48,991 bases of DNA from Streptomyces rubellomurinus (GCF_000961885.1 NZ_JZKH01000061.1:1-48991), one strand, 5' to 3'; positions 1-8,166 are shown, counted from the stretch's first letter. Numbers and translations are program-made. The notes: a model not told the origin generated them from the letters alone.

Positions 1-29
1 CCGGATACTGGGCCGCGAAGGGGGGCCGG
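1..29. repeat. Direct repeat copy 1 (left window edge)
   Basis: The first 17 bases (CCGGATACTGGGCCGCG) followed by AAGGGGG recur at 4853-4882 in the same orientation, with a one-base difference. The copy may extend beyond the window. The rest of 1-251 holds no gene I can support; it is the downstream flank of the Fic gene. The two copies bracket the toxin-antitoxin and ParB block, so they may mark a module boundary, but I have no function for them. Confidence 0.6.
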
Positions 30-251
30 GGGAACCGCGCAGCGGGGCGCCCGGACCAGAAAAAGCAGCCGCGCCGAAGGCGCGACCGAATCCCGCCCGG
101 TTCGCCGTCGAGCACCCGGGCGCTTCGGCCGGTGCTCTACCCTGGTAGTCCGCATGCTCCACCCGTTCGCGGGGGTGCTGTGGTCTCTGGCCGGTGGACC
201 GTGCCAACCCGCTTCCGCGGGGGTGTCCACCGGCCGCCCTCGTTTCCGGGG

Positions 252-956
252 TCAGCGCCGGATGGTCGGCTGGTTGGACGGCTGGACGGCTGGTGGCTGG
301 ATCACTGGTGTCGGCGTCGGAGTCGGAGTTGCCCTGACGGTCGCGCTGCTCGCGGTTGCTGCTCGGGTCCTTGGTGCCGGCTGGTCGACGGTGAGGTCCG
401 AGAGCATCGACCGCAACGGGCCGGAGTTGCCGTTGAAGCTGGCGATGGACGCGAGCGTGTTGCGGTCGGGGTCGAGGCGGGTCCAGTCGATCGGGTGCCC
501 GGCCTCGGCTGCGAGCTGTCCCAGGAAGGCCCTCTGCGTCCGCCCGTTGCCCTCCCTGAACGGATGCAAGGCGTTGACGTCACCGTAGAGGTCGGCCAGG
601 CCGGTGAGGAAGCTGTCGCGGTCGAGGCCGCGGAGGTGGTTCTGGCGGCGGGCGAGACGGCCGAAGGTGTCGTTCGCGAAGTCGGGGATCATGCGGACGA
701 GGCAGAACCGGGTGTTGTCCTTGGCGATCTCGATGCTGCGGATCTGGCCAGCCCATGGGTAGATGCTGCCGAAAACCTCCCGGTGGAACGCCTGGAGGTG
801 CGCCAGGTCGTAGGTGCCGGGGATCGGCTTCTCGGCGAGGCGAGTGAGGCGGGCGGCGGTGATGTCGGCCTCGGCGGCGGCGAGGGCCTGGGGGTCGGTG
901 ATGCCGAGCCTATTTCGCAGAACGCCGCTGTCCGGGTCGGCGTACGGGTCGGCCAT
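252..956 (-). CDS. fic: Fic-family AMP transferase, toxin
   Basis: A 234-residue Fic domain protein. The Fic active-site motif is complete at residues 131-142 (HPFREGNGRTQR): the catalytic His, the acidic residue and the phosphate-binding GNGR loop are all present. Such enzymes transfer AMP from ATP to a hydroxyl of a target protein; class I members poison DNA gyrase and topoisomerase IV. The last ~50 residues are a low-complexity Thr/Pro tail unlike the fold. The ATG is chosen because it overlaps the antitoxin stop by one base (TGATG), giving translational coupling. The alpha-inhibitory motif is absent here and present in the upstream small gene, as expected for class I. It probably stabilises the mobile element. 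The target is inferred, not seen. Confidence 0.88.
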   Translation of the reverse strand: MADPYADPDSGVLRNRLGITDPQALAAAEADITAARLTRLAEKPIPGTYDLAHLQAFHREVFGSIYPWAGQIRSIEIAKDNTRFCLVRMIPDFANDTFGRLARRQNHLRGLDRDSFLTGLADLYGDVNALHPFREGNGRTQRAFLGQLAAEAGHPIDWTRLDPDRNTLASIASFNGNSGPLRSMLSDLTVDQPAPRTRAATASSATVRATPTPTPTPVIQPPAVQPSNQPTIRR

Positions 957-1159
957 CAGGGGGCCGGCTGCTCGGTGCCCGGGGCGCGGTGGCGGGCCTC
1001 CGCGCGGGCCACCAGTTCGTCGGCGGAGATCGTTCCGGCGGCGTACTCCTCCGCGTCGGCGTCGTAGTCCGCCGTGGGGGTGAGTCCCTCCGCCTGGACC
1101 GAGCCCAGTGCGGAGGACAACGCGCGGCGGCGGCTCTCCGGGGTGTCGGGGTCGTGCAT
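956..1159 (-). CDS. VbhA-type antitoxin of the Fic toxin
   Basis: A 67-residue protein encoded directly upstream of the Fic gene and overlapping it by one base. Residues 20-25 read SVQAEG, matching the [S/T]xxxE[G/N] inhibition motif whose Glu blocks productive ATP binding in class I Fic proteins (VbhA family). The second half is acidic with a short predicted helix, as in VbhA. The ATG at 1159 has a GAGGAG ribosome site about 8 bases upstream; a start 16 codons earlier would add an Arg-rich stretch and lacks such a site. Toxin-antitoxin pairing is inferred from motif and gene order. Homology beyond the motif was not tested. Confidence 0.82.
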   Translation of the reverse strand: MHDPDTPESRRRALSSALGSVQAEGLTPTADYDADAEEYAAGTISADELVARAEARHRAPGTEQPAP

Positions 1160-1291
1160 CGGTGCTGCTCCTCGTCTCCGCGCGGGGCGGGCGCGGGTGG
1201 TTCTCATCAGCGTACGTGCCCGGCGCTGACCGGCACACCGGCGCTCGGGACGGGCGCGGCAGACGGCCGGCCCCGGCCGGCGGGCGCGCGC

Positions 1292-1323
1292 GAGGGGGAA
1301 GGGGCTCGATGCCCCTCCCCCTC
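1292..1323 (-). terminator. Terminator-like hairpin after the 1353-2578 genes
   Basis: GAGGGGG..GGGGC pairs with GCCCCTCCCCCTC across a 5-base loop (13 pairs, one A bulge). It lies 30 bases downstream of the gene ending at 1353 and before the antitoxin gene, so it probably separates two transcripts. There is no T-tract, as is common in actinobacteria. Confidence 0.55.
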
Positions 1324-1352
1324 GGTGCCGGCCGCCGGTCCGGGCGGCCGGG

Positions 1353-2033
1353 TCAGGCGGCGATCGGCTGGGCCTCCGCCACCGGCTGAGGCAGCGCTGT
1401 CACGCGGCCCTCGCCGGTTTCGGCCTTCTCGATCACGACGGCCTGGGCCGCTGCCCGTTCCCGCTCCCGGGTCAACTGCTCCTGGAGCTGGGCCACCTCA
1501 CCCTCCAACTTCCTGACGGCGTCCTGGTGGTGGCGATGGCGGGCGGGTGCGTGCTGCTCGTCGTGGGCCCGGCGCAGCTCGGCGGCCCACGGGCGGGAGA
1601 GCATGTGCCGTGTGATCGCGTAGACGATGGCGGCGGTCCTACGCTGGGTGCCTTCCGGGGCGCTGGGACTGTAGTGGCCGCCGATCTCCCGCCGGACGAC
1701 CAACCACCTGTGACTGGTCGGGCTCATCGACTCGGGGTGGAAGACCGCTCGTTCGGCCAACTGGACTCCGTAGACGGTCGGCGCATCCTCAAAGTGCTGG
1801 GTGAACGGGCTCGGCGTCGGCTTGCCATACGTGATCTCGATGGCGGCGCCGGAGCAGCAACCCAGGTAGTAGTGCCCCGGCTGCCACCCCACGGTGATGG
1901 TGCCGCCCAGCTCCGCGACGCGGTACAGGGCGGCCCCGTGTTCCCAGTCCAGGGTGATGGTGGCGTGCATCCGGTAGCCGCCTTCGGTGACCAGGGTGAC
2001 GTACTGCGGGCCGACCGGCCGGGCGCTGTTCAT
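1353..2033 (-). CDS. Hypothetical protein with C-terminal coiled coil
   Basis: 226 residues, not recognised. Residues ~1-120 form a mixed alpha/beta region with a CC pair and Gly/Tyr-rich segments (HYYLGCC). Residues ~150-205 are a charged heptad-like stretch (QDAVRKLEGEVAQLQEQLTR) predicted to be a coiled coil. The tail is Ala/Pro-rich. The ATG overlaps the stop of the upstream gene (ATGA), so the two are translationally coupled and probably work together. No signal peptide or membrane segment is seen. The short upstream extension of the reading frame is disfavoured because it would run through the neighbour. Confidence 0.6.
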   Translation of the reverse strand: MNSARPVGPQYVTLVTEGGYRMHATITLDWEHGAALYRVAELGGTITVGWQPGHYYLGCCSGAAIEITYGKPTPSPFTQHFEDAPTVYGVQLAERAVFHPESMSPTSHRWLVVRREIGGHYSPSAPEGTQRRTAAIVYAITRHMLSRPWAAELRRAHDEQHAPARHRHHQDAVRKLEGEVAQLQEQLTRERERAAAQAVVIEKAETGEGRVTALPQPVAEAQPIAA

Positions 2034-2578
2034 GCCGCCGCCCGGGTGAGCGCGGGAGCCTCGGCGTCCTCGAAGATCGGCACCTTCCCGGCGGCCAGCT
2101 CCTCGATGTCGGGGAGGTTGCCCCACCGGCGCGCGGCGTGCCGGTAGGCCGTGGTCCAGAGGTTGAGCTGGCTGGTGACGGCGTCCATGTCGGTGACGAT
2201 CGTCAGGAGCCCGCCGATGCTGACGCGCAGCTGCGGCGCGCGAGTGGGGCTGAGCTTCGCGGGCAGCGCCTCCACGACTGGCGGGCGGACCGGGGCGTCG
2301 AAACGCAGGTGCCCGGAAATCAGGCCCTCGGGCTCCGGAACGACGCCGGACCGTACCCCCGCGAACAGGGCGGCGGCCTGAGCGGCAGCGCGCGACCACG
2401 CCTTGTACGCCTCGTAGGCGGGCTGCGGGTGGGCCAGGCGGATTCGGGCGGAGGGCATGGTCATCAGGATCGTTCGGGCGATCAGTACGGCGTGCGCCTC
2501 GTGGCGACCGGCGAGGTGCACGGCAAGATCGGTTCGGACGATGGGCGGCGGGTCGTCGGTGGTAGCGAGGTACAGCAT
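2030..2578 (-). CDS. Hypothetical protein, coupled to the downstream coiled-coil protein
   Basis: 182 residues, not recognised. It begins MLYLATTDDPPP and has no membrane segment, metal motif or obvious nucleotide-binding loop. The ATG at 2578 follows a GGAGG ribosome site by 6-7 bases, and its stop overlaps the next start. The length and gene position (after a ParB-like gene) resemble accessory genes of actinobacterial integrative elements. The role cannot be told from sequence alone. Confidence 0.6.
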   Translation of the reverse strand: MLYLATTDDPPPIVRTDLAVHLAGRHEAHAVLIARTILMTMPSARIRLAHPQPAYEAYKAWSRAAAQAAALFAGVRSGVVPEPEGLISGHLRFDAPVRPPVVEALPAKLSPTRAPQLRVSIGGLLTIVTDMDAVTSQLNLWTTAYRHAARRWGNLPDIEELAAGKVPIFEDAEAPALTRAAA

Positions 2579-2615
2579 GCGGGGCCTCCGGCCTTGGTGG
2601 TGTGGTCTCCGAGGG

Positions 2616-2648
2616 CCGGGGGTGTCCGGTGCCATCGGACACCCCCGG
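2616..2648 (-). terminator. Perfect 13-bp hairpin between ParB tail and next gene
   Basis: CCGGGGGTGTCCG pairs perfectly with CGGACACCCCCGG across a 7-base loop. It lies 32 bases after the stop of the gene at 2680 and 38 bases before the next start. It could terminate or attenuate the ParB transcript. No T-tract is seen. Confidence 0.6.
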
Positions 2649-2679
2649 CGTGGCGGGGAGGGCGTCACCCCCCCCGTGG

Positions 2680-3354
2680 TCAGGCAGCGATCGGTTCGTT
2701 GATCTCCGGGTAGCGGGCTTCCCAGTCGTCGGCCTCTTCGACCTGGTCATCCGTGCCGTCGCTGTCCGCATCTTCGGACTCGTTCTCCGTCACAACTGCG
2801 AGGTAGCGGTCCAGCGGGTCTTCCAGCTCCTCGTCCTCGTCCTCCTCGGCGACGGCCGCCAGCTCCGGCCCGTCCCCGCCCTCCTCGCCTTCCAGCTCCT
2901 CGTCCTCCTCGGCGACGGCCGCCAGCTCCGGCCCGTCCCCGCCCTCCTCGCCTTCCAGCTCCTCGTCCTCCTCGGCGACGGCCTCGGCAGCAGCCTTGGC
3001 GGCGGCCTCGGCGATCCTCGCCCGGAGTACGGCCAACAGGTCGATCTCGGGCTCGTTCAGCTCGTAGCCGTAGGCCATGAGGAGTTCGAACCACGCCACG
3101 GCCACCGCCGCCTTCCCCCACCCGGAAACGGCCTGGCGAACCTCGCGTTCCGCGCGCACCGCCACGATGGCGAGCATCACCAGGGGCAGTCGTGCCTCGG
3201 CCGTCCGTCCGATGAAGCGTCCGAACCGGGCGGTGCGGTCGTCGTCACCTGGCGCCTGGAGGAAGGCCAGCACCTCGGGGTCATGCTGGTCAGCCCCCAG
3301 CGAATACAGCATCGCGAGCACCTTCCGGGTCATCCCCTTCGGCACATCGCCCAC
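2680..3354 (-). CDS. Detached C-terminal part of the ParB-like protein
   Basis: 224 residues from a GTG at 3354. The first residues (VPKGMTRKVLAM) are also found near the end of the upstream ParB-like frame, because a 37-bp segment is present twice, 73 bp apart. Removing 73 bp would join the two frames into one protein of ~600 residues. Residues ~20-120 are helical with conserved Trp/Arg positions. Residues ~125-195 are very acidic, with a 21-residue unit (AEEDEELEGEEGGDGPELAAV) in two exact copies plus a partial third. It may be translated separately from the GTG, or it may be the remnant of a disrupted gene. Its own ribosome site is weak. Confidence 0.55.
   Translation of the reverse strand: MGDVPKGMTRKVLAMLYSLGADQHDPEVLAFLQAPGDDDRTARFGRFIGRTAEARLPLVMLAIVAVRAEREVRQAVSGWGKAAVAVAWFELLMAYGYELNEPEIDLLAVLRARIAEAAAKAAAEAVAEEDEELEGEEGGDGPELAAVAEEDEELEGEEGGDGPELAAVAEEDEDEELEDPLDRYLAVVTENESEDADSDGTDDQVEEADDWEARYPEINEPIAA
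2851..2976. repeat. 63-bp tandem repeat encoding an acidic 21-residue unit
   Basis: Two exact 63-bp copies (2851-2913 and 2914-2976) continue into a partial third copy. The period is in frame, giving repeated Glu/Asp-rich segments in the protein ending at 2680. Copy number may vary between strains. Confidence 0.85.
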
Positions 3355-4537
3355 TCGTCGACGTCGACCAGGATGATCGCCGCATCGCGAGCACCTTCCG
3401 GGTCATCCCCTTCGGCACCTTCTTGGACCGGCAAAGCTGCTGGATGTACTCGTGCCGCACTTCCTGAGCGATGGCGAGCGCCTCCTTTCGCTCACGGTTG
3501 GCCTGCTCCGCCGCCGCCTTCGCTTCCTCCTCGGCCGGGCTGCGGAACGAGTAGCTCCGCAGCAGCACCGTGTGCCCGTACTGGTGCGGGTCACGGCACA
3601 GCCACCTGGCCTTGATGTCGCCCTGTACGTTCTCGTTGAAGAAGGCCGCGTGTCCGCCACAGCTCTTGTGGTTCTCCGGCGTCAGCACCACCCCGTCAGC
3701 GTCGGCAAGATCCTCCAGGCCGACCTCCTTCGACCCGCCCCAACCGAATCCGTACGGCTCGCCGACCATCCGGACGCCAGCAGCCTTGAGCGCCTGCGTG
3801 GTCTCCCGACGCTGCACGGCCTTCACGGCCTTGGCACGCTCGTTCTTGATGGCCCAGCTGAGCTTGCCACCCCGCTCGATTGTGTCGAGCAACCGCTTGT
3901 ACGCCTTCGGGTCGCCCTCGAACTCGGCGATCAGCTCGGCGTCCTCCAGCGTGAGCGCTCCCTCGTCCACGGCGCTCCGGGCGGTCTCCGGCATCGCTGA
4001 CAGAGCGATCGAGGCCCTGACCTTCTTCGGGTCCTGAGCGACTCGCGCGGCGATCTGGTCGGCGTCGAGGCCGAGTTCGATGGACAGTTGTGCGTAGGCG
4101 TCGGCGATCTCGCTTTCGCGCATGTCCTCGCGGTGCATGTTCTCGACGAGCTGCGCGATGATCCGCGCTTCCTCGGCGCTCAGGTCGTTGCGCACGATGA
4201 CGTCGACGGTCCGGTTGGCCTCGATCGAGCCCTTCGCGCGCCGGTTGCCCAGGATGATCGCGACCCCGCCCTCGTAGGGGGTCGCGATGATCGGCTGGAG
4301 CAGGCCGTGTTCCTTGATCGAGCCGACGAAGTCGGGCGTCAGCTCGGCCTTGCGGACGTTGCGCGTGAAGATCAGCTCGGCGGGGTCGATTCCTTCGAGG
4401 AGGATCTTCGCCGGGGCTTCCCCCGGGTCGGTGGCCTCGTCGTCGGAGTCGACCTCGATTGCGTCCGCCGGCTCGATCAGCTCCGGCGCGCAGCTCTCGT
4501 CGTCCAGCAGCTCAGCGGGGGCGATTACGGTGGTCAC
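3290..4537 (-). CDS. ParB/Spo0J-like partition or regulatory protein (frameshifted end)
   Basis: A 415-residue frame beginning at a GTG preceded by GGAGGATTT. The ParB N-terminal CTPase/nuclease fold is visible: ILGNRRAKGS at ~95 and VENMHREDM at ~132, the two family hallmark boxes. A helix-turn-helix-like region follows at ~140-185. The C-terminal half (Cys-rich GG and helical KA-rich segments) is unlike chromosomal ParB, so this is a mobile-element type, perhaps binding element DNA for maintenance or gene control. The final ~30 residues are out-of-frame reading created by a 73-bp duplication; the natural continuation is the gene at 2680-3354. DNA-binding parts are intact, so partial function is possible. 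An assembly error is an alternative. Confidence 0.8.
   Translation of the reverse strand: MTTVIAPAELLDDESCAPELIEPADAIEVDSDDEATDPGEAPAKILLEGIDPAELIFTRNVRKAELTPDFVGSIKEHGLLQPIIATPYEGGVAIILGNRRAKGSIEANRTVDVIVRNDLSAEEARIIAQLVENMHREDMRESEIADAYAQLSIELGLDADQIAARVAQDPKKVRASIALSAMPETARSAVDEGALTLEDAELIAEFEGDPKAYKRLLDTIERGGKLSWAIKNERAKAVKAVQRRETTQALKAAGVRMVGEPYGFGWGGSKEVGLEDLADADGVVLTPENHKSCGGHAAFFNENVQGDIKARWLCRDPHQYGHTVLLRSYSFRSPAEEEAKAAAEQANRERKEALAIAQEVRHEYIQQLCRSKKVPKGMTRKVLAMRRSSWSTSTSGRCAEGDDPEGARDAVFAGG
3309..3418. repeat. 37-bp direct repeat that splits the ParB-like gene
   Basis: 3309-3345 and 3382-3418 are identical over 37 bases and separated by 36 bases of unrelated sequence. The offset is 73 bases, not a multiple of three, so the reading frame shifts between copies. 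The codons for VPKGMTRKVLAM are read in frame in both copies, which shows that the two flanking frames were once one gene. Confidence 0.85.
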
Positions 4538-4934
4538 AAATCCTCCAACAGGTACCTGGTCTCTGCCCGTTGGGCGGGGGTGCCATCCCCTCCCAACAAG
4601 AACAATAATACCCCAATGAGGGTTTTTGGTCAACCAGACTTGATGGCTTCGGGCCACTTCGGCCGAGGTGGATTCATGATCGTTTGCGGGTCGCGCGGAA
4701 GGTACGGCGGCACAGCTGACCAGCCCGTACACACCTCCCCCGTCCCCCTGATAGCTGCCTGGGGTCCGGGGCAAAGAGGCCGTCCGGGTCAAGGGCCGGC
4801 CGCAGGCCGGTGGCGAAGCCACGCGAAGCGCCCTTGAGGCGGGCGGCCGGCTCCGGATACTGGGCCGCGGAAGGGGGACGGGGCCCTCTGCAACGTCGAG
4901 TACAACCGGAAAACCACCCAGCGCAACTAACGCC
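4538..4934 (-). promoter_or_regulatory. ParB promoter region with candidate operator
   Basis: A 397-base stretch without a gene. The part from about 4595 to 4650 is markedly AT-rich for this DNA and lies just upstream of the ParB start, so it is the likely promoter. On the minus strand, 4630-4644 reads CTGGTTGAC, the right half of the motif repeated near 41.6 and 42.7 kb, so control by the EspR-like regulator is possible. The remainder (4790-4900) is GC-rich with short inverted repeats and contains the direct repeat at 4853. Confidence 0.4.
4853..4882. repeat. Direct repeat copy 2
   Basis: CCGGATACTGGGCCGCG followed by GAAGGGGG, repeating the first bases of the window with one inserted base. 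It lies at the boundary between the lanthipeptide cluster and the ParB/toxin module. Confidence 0.6.
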
Positions 4935-6080
4935 TCACCGGGCCCCTCGCGCACCTGGTCCGCTACTCACATGCAACGGGTCAGCCCCCGGCTCCCGCGG
5001 GTCGTGTGGGGCCCCTTCGAGCACTTCCTCGGCACCCGACAGGGCGCCCTCCATGCGGCTGCGGAAAGGTTCGGACAGGGCAGCGGAGCCGAGTGCACAA
5101 GAGGCGAGCATCCGTTCGTACTCGCCTGCAACGTCGGGAACGAGGCGCTCGCGGACAACCGAGTGCCCAAGCAGGTCGCGCAGCACGTAGCCGTCGCCGG
5201 TTTCATTCGCCTGGCCGGACACCTTCGCGATCAGGCTTCGGGCGGCAGACGTGTCCGGGTCGGCGGCGTCGAGTGCGGTCAGGGCGAGGCGGGTGGTGAA
5301 CACCGTGAGGCCGTCTGCCTGCTGGAGCGCGAGATAGCGGTTGATCGCCATCTCTGCGGCACGCCGGTCACCAGGGCGGCACAAGGCGGTGAGCGTCGCC
5401 GTGACCGCGTTCTCCCATGCTTCACCCGGCTCGGTGTCCTCCAGCAGGGCGCGGGCGCCGGGAAGGTCGTTGGCGGTGGCTCGGGCGAGGACCGCGACCT
5501 GGCGGCCGTCGAAGATGCGCCGACCGATGCCGCGGTGCCCCTCGATGTGTCGCAGGGCCTCGTCCCAGCGGCCAGCGGACGTAAGGGCTCGGGTGCCGTC
5601 CGCGAGGACCACGCGCCACAGCCACGCCCGGACCTCGGCGCGCTGTTCGTCGGCCTCGGTCAGCTGGGCGGGCACCACGATGCCGTCCAGTACGGCCTCG
5701 GTTCCGGCAGTCACGGCGCGGTAGAGATCGAGGAGGAGCTGGTGGCCGTGCTGGTGGTGTCCGGCGCGGATGTGAAGGCGGGCGACGTTGACGATGGGTT
5801 CGAGGCCGCGGATGGCGCTCGTCGCGGGGAGCGGGCCGCGGGTGAGGTAGAGGGCAGCGTGGCGGTGGCACAGCTCACGGGCGTAGTCGGGGAGGCCGAC
5901 GTCGGAGGCCAGGAGGGCTGCCTGGTTGAAGACGGTGGAGGCCAGGCCCGGGTCGGTCTGCCGGGAGGCCGTGTCGGCCAGCTGCTGGAGCCGGCCGACA
6001 CGGGCTTCGAGGGGCAGGCACGCGGGCCGGACGCGGGCGACCAGCGGGAAGCGCTGGGCTGTGGGTCCGGTCGGGTGCAC
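4935..6080 (-). CDS. Helical-repeat (TPR-like) protein of the lanthipeptide cluster
   Basis: 381 residues starting with a GTG five bases after the methyltransferase stop, with a GGGAG ribosome site inside that stop region. The sequence is almost entirely alpha-helical with repeated Ala/Leu pairs (TASRQTDPGLASTVFNQAAL; AGRWDEALRHIEGH), in the style of TPR domains of Streptomyces regulators. It has no catalytic motif, signal peptide or membrane segment. It is the last gene of the FxLD operon, so it may be a scaffold, a regulator-like accessory or a self-protection factor. The function is unknown; I rely on repeat character and operon position only. Confidence 0.65.
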   Translation of the reverse strand: MHPTGPTAQRFPLVARVRPACLPLEARVGRLQQLADTASRQTDPGLASTVFNQAALLASDVGLPDYARELCHRHAALYLTRGPLPATSAIRGLEPIVNVARLHIRAGHHQHGHQLLLDLYRAVTAGTEAVLDGIVVPAQLTEADEQRAEVRAWLWRVVLADGTRALTSAGRWDEALRHIEGHRGIGRRIFDGRQVAVLARATANDLPGARALLEDTEPGEAWENAVTATLTALCRPGDRRAAEMAINRYLALQQADGLTVFTTRLALTALDAADPDTSAARSLIAKVSGQANETGDGYVLRDLLGHSVVRERLVPDVAGEYERMLASCALGSAALSEPFRSRMEGALSGAEEVLEGAPHDPREPGADPLHVSSGPGARGAR

Positions 6081-6084
6081 GGGG

Positions 6085-8166
6085 CTACTCCCAGATGACG
6101 GTGATCGGGTGGTGGGGGCGGTCCAGGACGAAGCGCCCGGCGGCCGGGTCGGCGGGAGCTCCGGCGGCGTCGGGGAGTTCGAAGCGGAGGGTGCGGTCGC
6201 GGAAGTGCTCGTTCCAGGTGCGGAGTTCCTCGCAGACGAGGTCGGCGAGGGCAGCGCCGTAGGGGCCATGGCCGACGACGCCGGTCTCGTACACCTTGCG
6301 GCCGTCGTTGCCGGGTTCGCCGGCGCGCAGGGTGAGGTAGGCGAGGGAGCTGTCGTGGACGGTGGCCATGGCGCCCCAGGGGAGCATGGGGGTGACGCCG
6401 CGCTCCTGGGCGGTCTTGGCCACGCTCATCCGCATGATCGACTTGGGGAGGGTGAGGGCCAGCCAGAGGTCGTGGTACTCGTAGGTGGTGCCGGCCGGGA
6501 TGGTCACGCCGCTCCAGCGCTCGTGGCGCCGGGTGTCGAGGACCCCGAGCAGCTTGGAGGCGTCGACCGCGTCGGCCTGGTCCTTGTGGACCTGGAGGGT
6601 GACGTCGCCCTGGCCGGTGAGGGTGACCGTGCGGCGTTCGTCGTCCATGCTGCCGCGCAGCGGCATGAAGACGGCGAGCTGGTCGTTGACGGAGACCCAG
6701 CAGTCCTCGCCGCGTTCGAAGGCGATGACCCTGCTGGCGGTTCCGCGCAACCGCAGCGGCAGGACGATCCGGCCGGTCGGCTTGACCTGCTGGGGCCAGG
6801 CGGTGGGCATCTCGCTGGCGCTCACGGTGGCGATGATCCGGTCGAACGGTGCGCCTTCGGGGTGGCCGAGGGCGCCGTCGCCGAGGACGACGGTGACGTT
6901 GTCGGCCCCGGCGTCGGCGAGGTGCTTGCGGGCGCCGTCGACGAGGTCGTCGTCCACGTCGACGGCGACCACGTGTCCGTCCGGTCCGACGATGTGGCCC
7001 ATGTAGGCGGCGTTGACGCCGGTCCCGGCTCCGGCCTCGAAGATTTTCTCGCCGGGCTGGGCGTCGAGCTGTTCCAGCATCATGGCGACGATGGTGGGCT
7101 GGGAGGCGGCGCTGATCTGGGTGCCGGAGCCGTCGGTCTTGGTGTAGGTCGGGTTGTCGGCGTAGGCGACGTCGAGCGGGAAGCCGGGCAGGAAGTGCTC
7201 GCGGGCGACGGCGCGGAAGGCGTTCTCGACCGGGGTGCTGGTGATGTGCTTGCCGGCGAGCAGGCGCTCGGTGAGAGCGTCGCGCAGCTGCTCGGCGGCC
7301 GGGGTGGTGCTGTCGCTGAGAGTAGTCACGTGGGCGACCCTAGTGGTTGTGCGGATGGTTGGCTGCGAGGGCGCGGGGTCCTCGCCGGAGTGGAAGACTG
7401 CGGCCACCGCCCTTGCTGCGGTGGCGGATTGGTGCTCGATGGGGACGCCGGCGCGGTTGGCGTGGAAGAGCGTGTGGTGGGCGAGGACGGCGCGTAGTCC
7501 GCGGGTGAGGCGGCCGTCGCGGTGCAGGCGGACGAGGTCCTGTCCGGCCTTCTCGAAGGCGTCGACCCAGGCGGTGTGCGCGGCGAGTGGTTCGCCGGGG
7601 CGGGTGAGCTGGCGGGTGTCGAGGGTCATCAGCCTGCGCATCGCGGCGGTCAGGGTGGTCACCCGCTCGGGCGCGAGGGCGGGCGGGTCGGGGCGTAGGT
7701 CGGCGACCCTGCTCCAGACGTCGCCCTGCTCGTACCAGTCGAGGCCGGCGGCGCGGAGCATGGCGGAGGCGAGGACGACGACGGTCTCGGTGCGGCCGAG
7801 GGCGGGCCGGTCGGGCTGGGCGGCGCGGGTCATCAGGTGCCGGCTGTCGGTGTGGAAGAGCCGGTGGGCGGTCTCCATGGCCTCGTCGCCGCCGAACGCC
7901 GCGGTCTCGGGTTCGTAGATGACGCTCGCCCAGCGGGTGAGGAGTCCTTCCTCGGTGAGGGTGTCCAGGAGCGAGGTGACGACGGGGGCGGGGGCGTCGG
8001 CGAGGTAGCGCAGCCGCAGCCCGTGCTTGCGCATGTACCACCAGCCCTCCAGCGTGCCGGACTTCTCGGCGAAGTCGAGGGCGGGGGTGAGGTGGTGGGC
8101 GGCGATGGGTTCGACGGTGGCGGGGTCGGCGAAGGTGAGGTCGTGCTGAATCCAGCTGGTGGTCAT
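6085..8166 (-). CDS. FxLD-system peptide methyltransferase fused to a LanB-like domain
   Basis: 693 residues in two parts. Residues 1-~270 resemble the thiopeptide/lantibiotic small LanB (SpaB_C-like) domain: WWYMRKHGLRLRYL near 45-58 corresponds to the conserved aromatic-Arg-HLRLR region. Residues ~280-690 are a protein-L-isoaspartate O-methyltransferase-type enzyme with SAM-binding motif I, FEAGAGTGVNAAYMG (~375-390). This two-part layout matches the family called methyltransferase, FxLD system. It should methylate an Asp side chain of the LanA product, allowing succinimide or isoaspartate formation. The precursor has a suitable Asp-Gly (D41-G42). The ATG at 8166 follows the LanC stop by 14 bases with a GAGG site. 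It may act on the cyclised peptide, as LanS enzymes do. Confidence 0.88.
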   Translation of the reverse strand: MTTSWIQHDLTFADPATVEPIAAHHLTPALDFAEKSGTLEGWWYMRKHGLRLRYLADAPAPVVTSLLDTLTEEGLLTRWASVIYEPETAAFGGDEAMETAHRLFHTDSRHLMTRAAQPDRPALGRTETVVVLASAMLRAAGLDWYEQGDVWSRVADLRPDPPALAPERVTTLTAAMRRLMTLDTRQLTRPGEPLAAHTAWVDAFEKAGQDLVRLHRDGRLTRGLRAVLAHHTLFHANRAGVPIEHQSATAARAVAAVFHSGEDPAPSQPTIRTTTRVAHVTTLSDSTTPAAEQLRDALTERLLAGKHITSTPVENAFRAVAREHFLPGFPLDVAYADNPTYTKTDGSGTQISAASQPTIVAMMLEQLDAQPGEKIFEAGAGTGVNAAYMGHIVGPDGHVVAVDVDDDLVDGARKHLADAGADNVTVVLGDGALGHPEGAPFDRIIATVSASEMPTAWPQQVKPTGRIVLPLRLRGTASRVIAFERGEDCWVSVNDQLAVFMPLRGSMDDERRTVTLTGQGDVTLQVHKDQADAVDASKLLGVLDTRRHERWSGVTIPAGTTYEYHDLWLALTLPKSIMRMSVAKTAQERGVTPMLPWGAMATVHDSSLAYLTLRAGEPGNDGRKVYETGVVGHGPYGAALADLVCEELRTWNEHFRDRTLRFELPDAAGAPADPAAGRFVLDRPHHPITVIWE

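Noticed and set aside
5926..7497. Plus-strand reading frame opposite the methyltransferase
   Set aside because: It is Gly/Val/Asp-rich without any motif and lies opposite a SAM-binding protein with clear family features.
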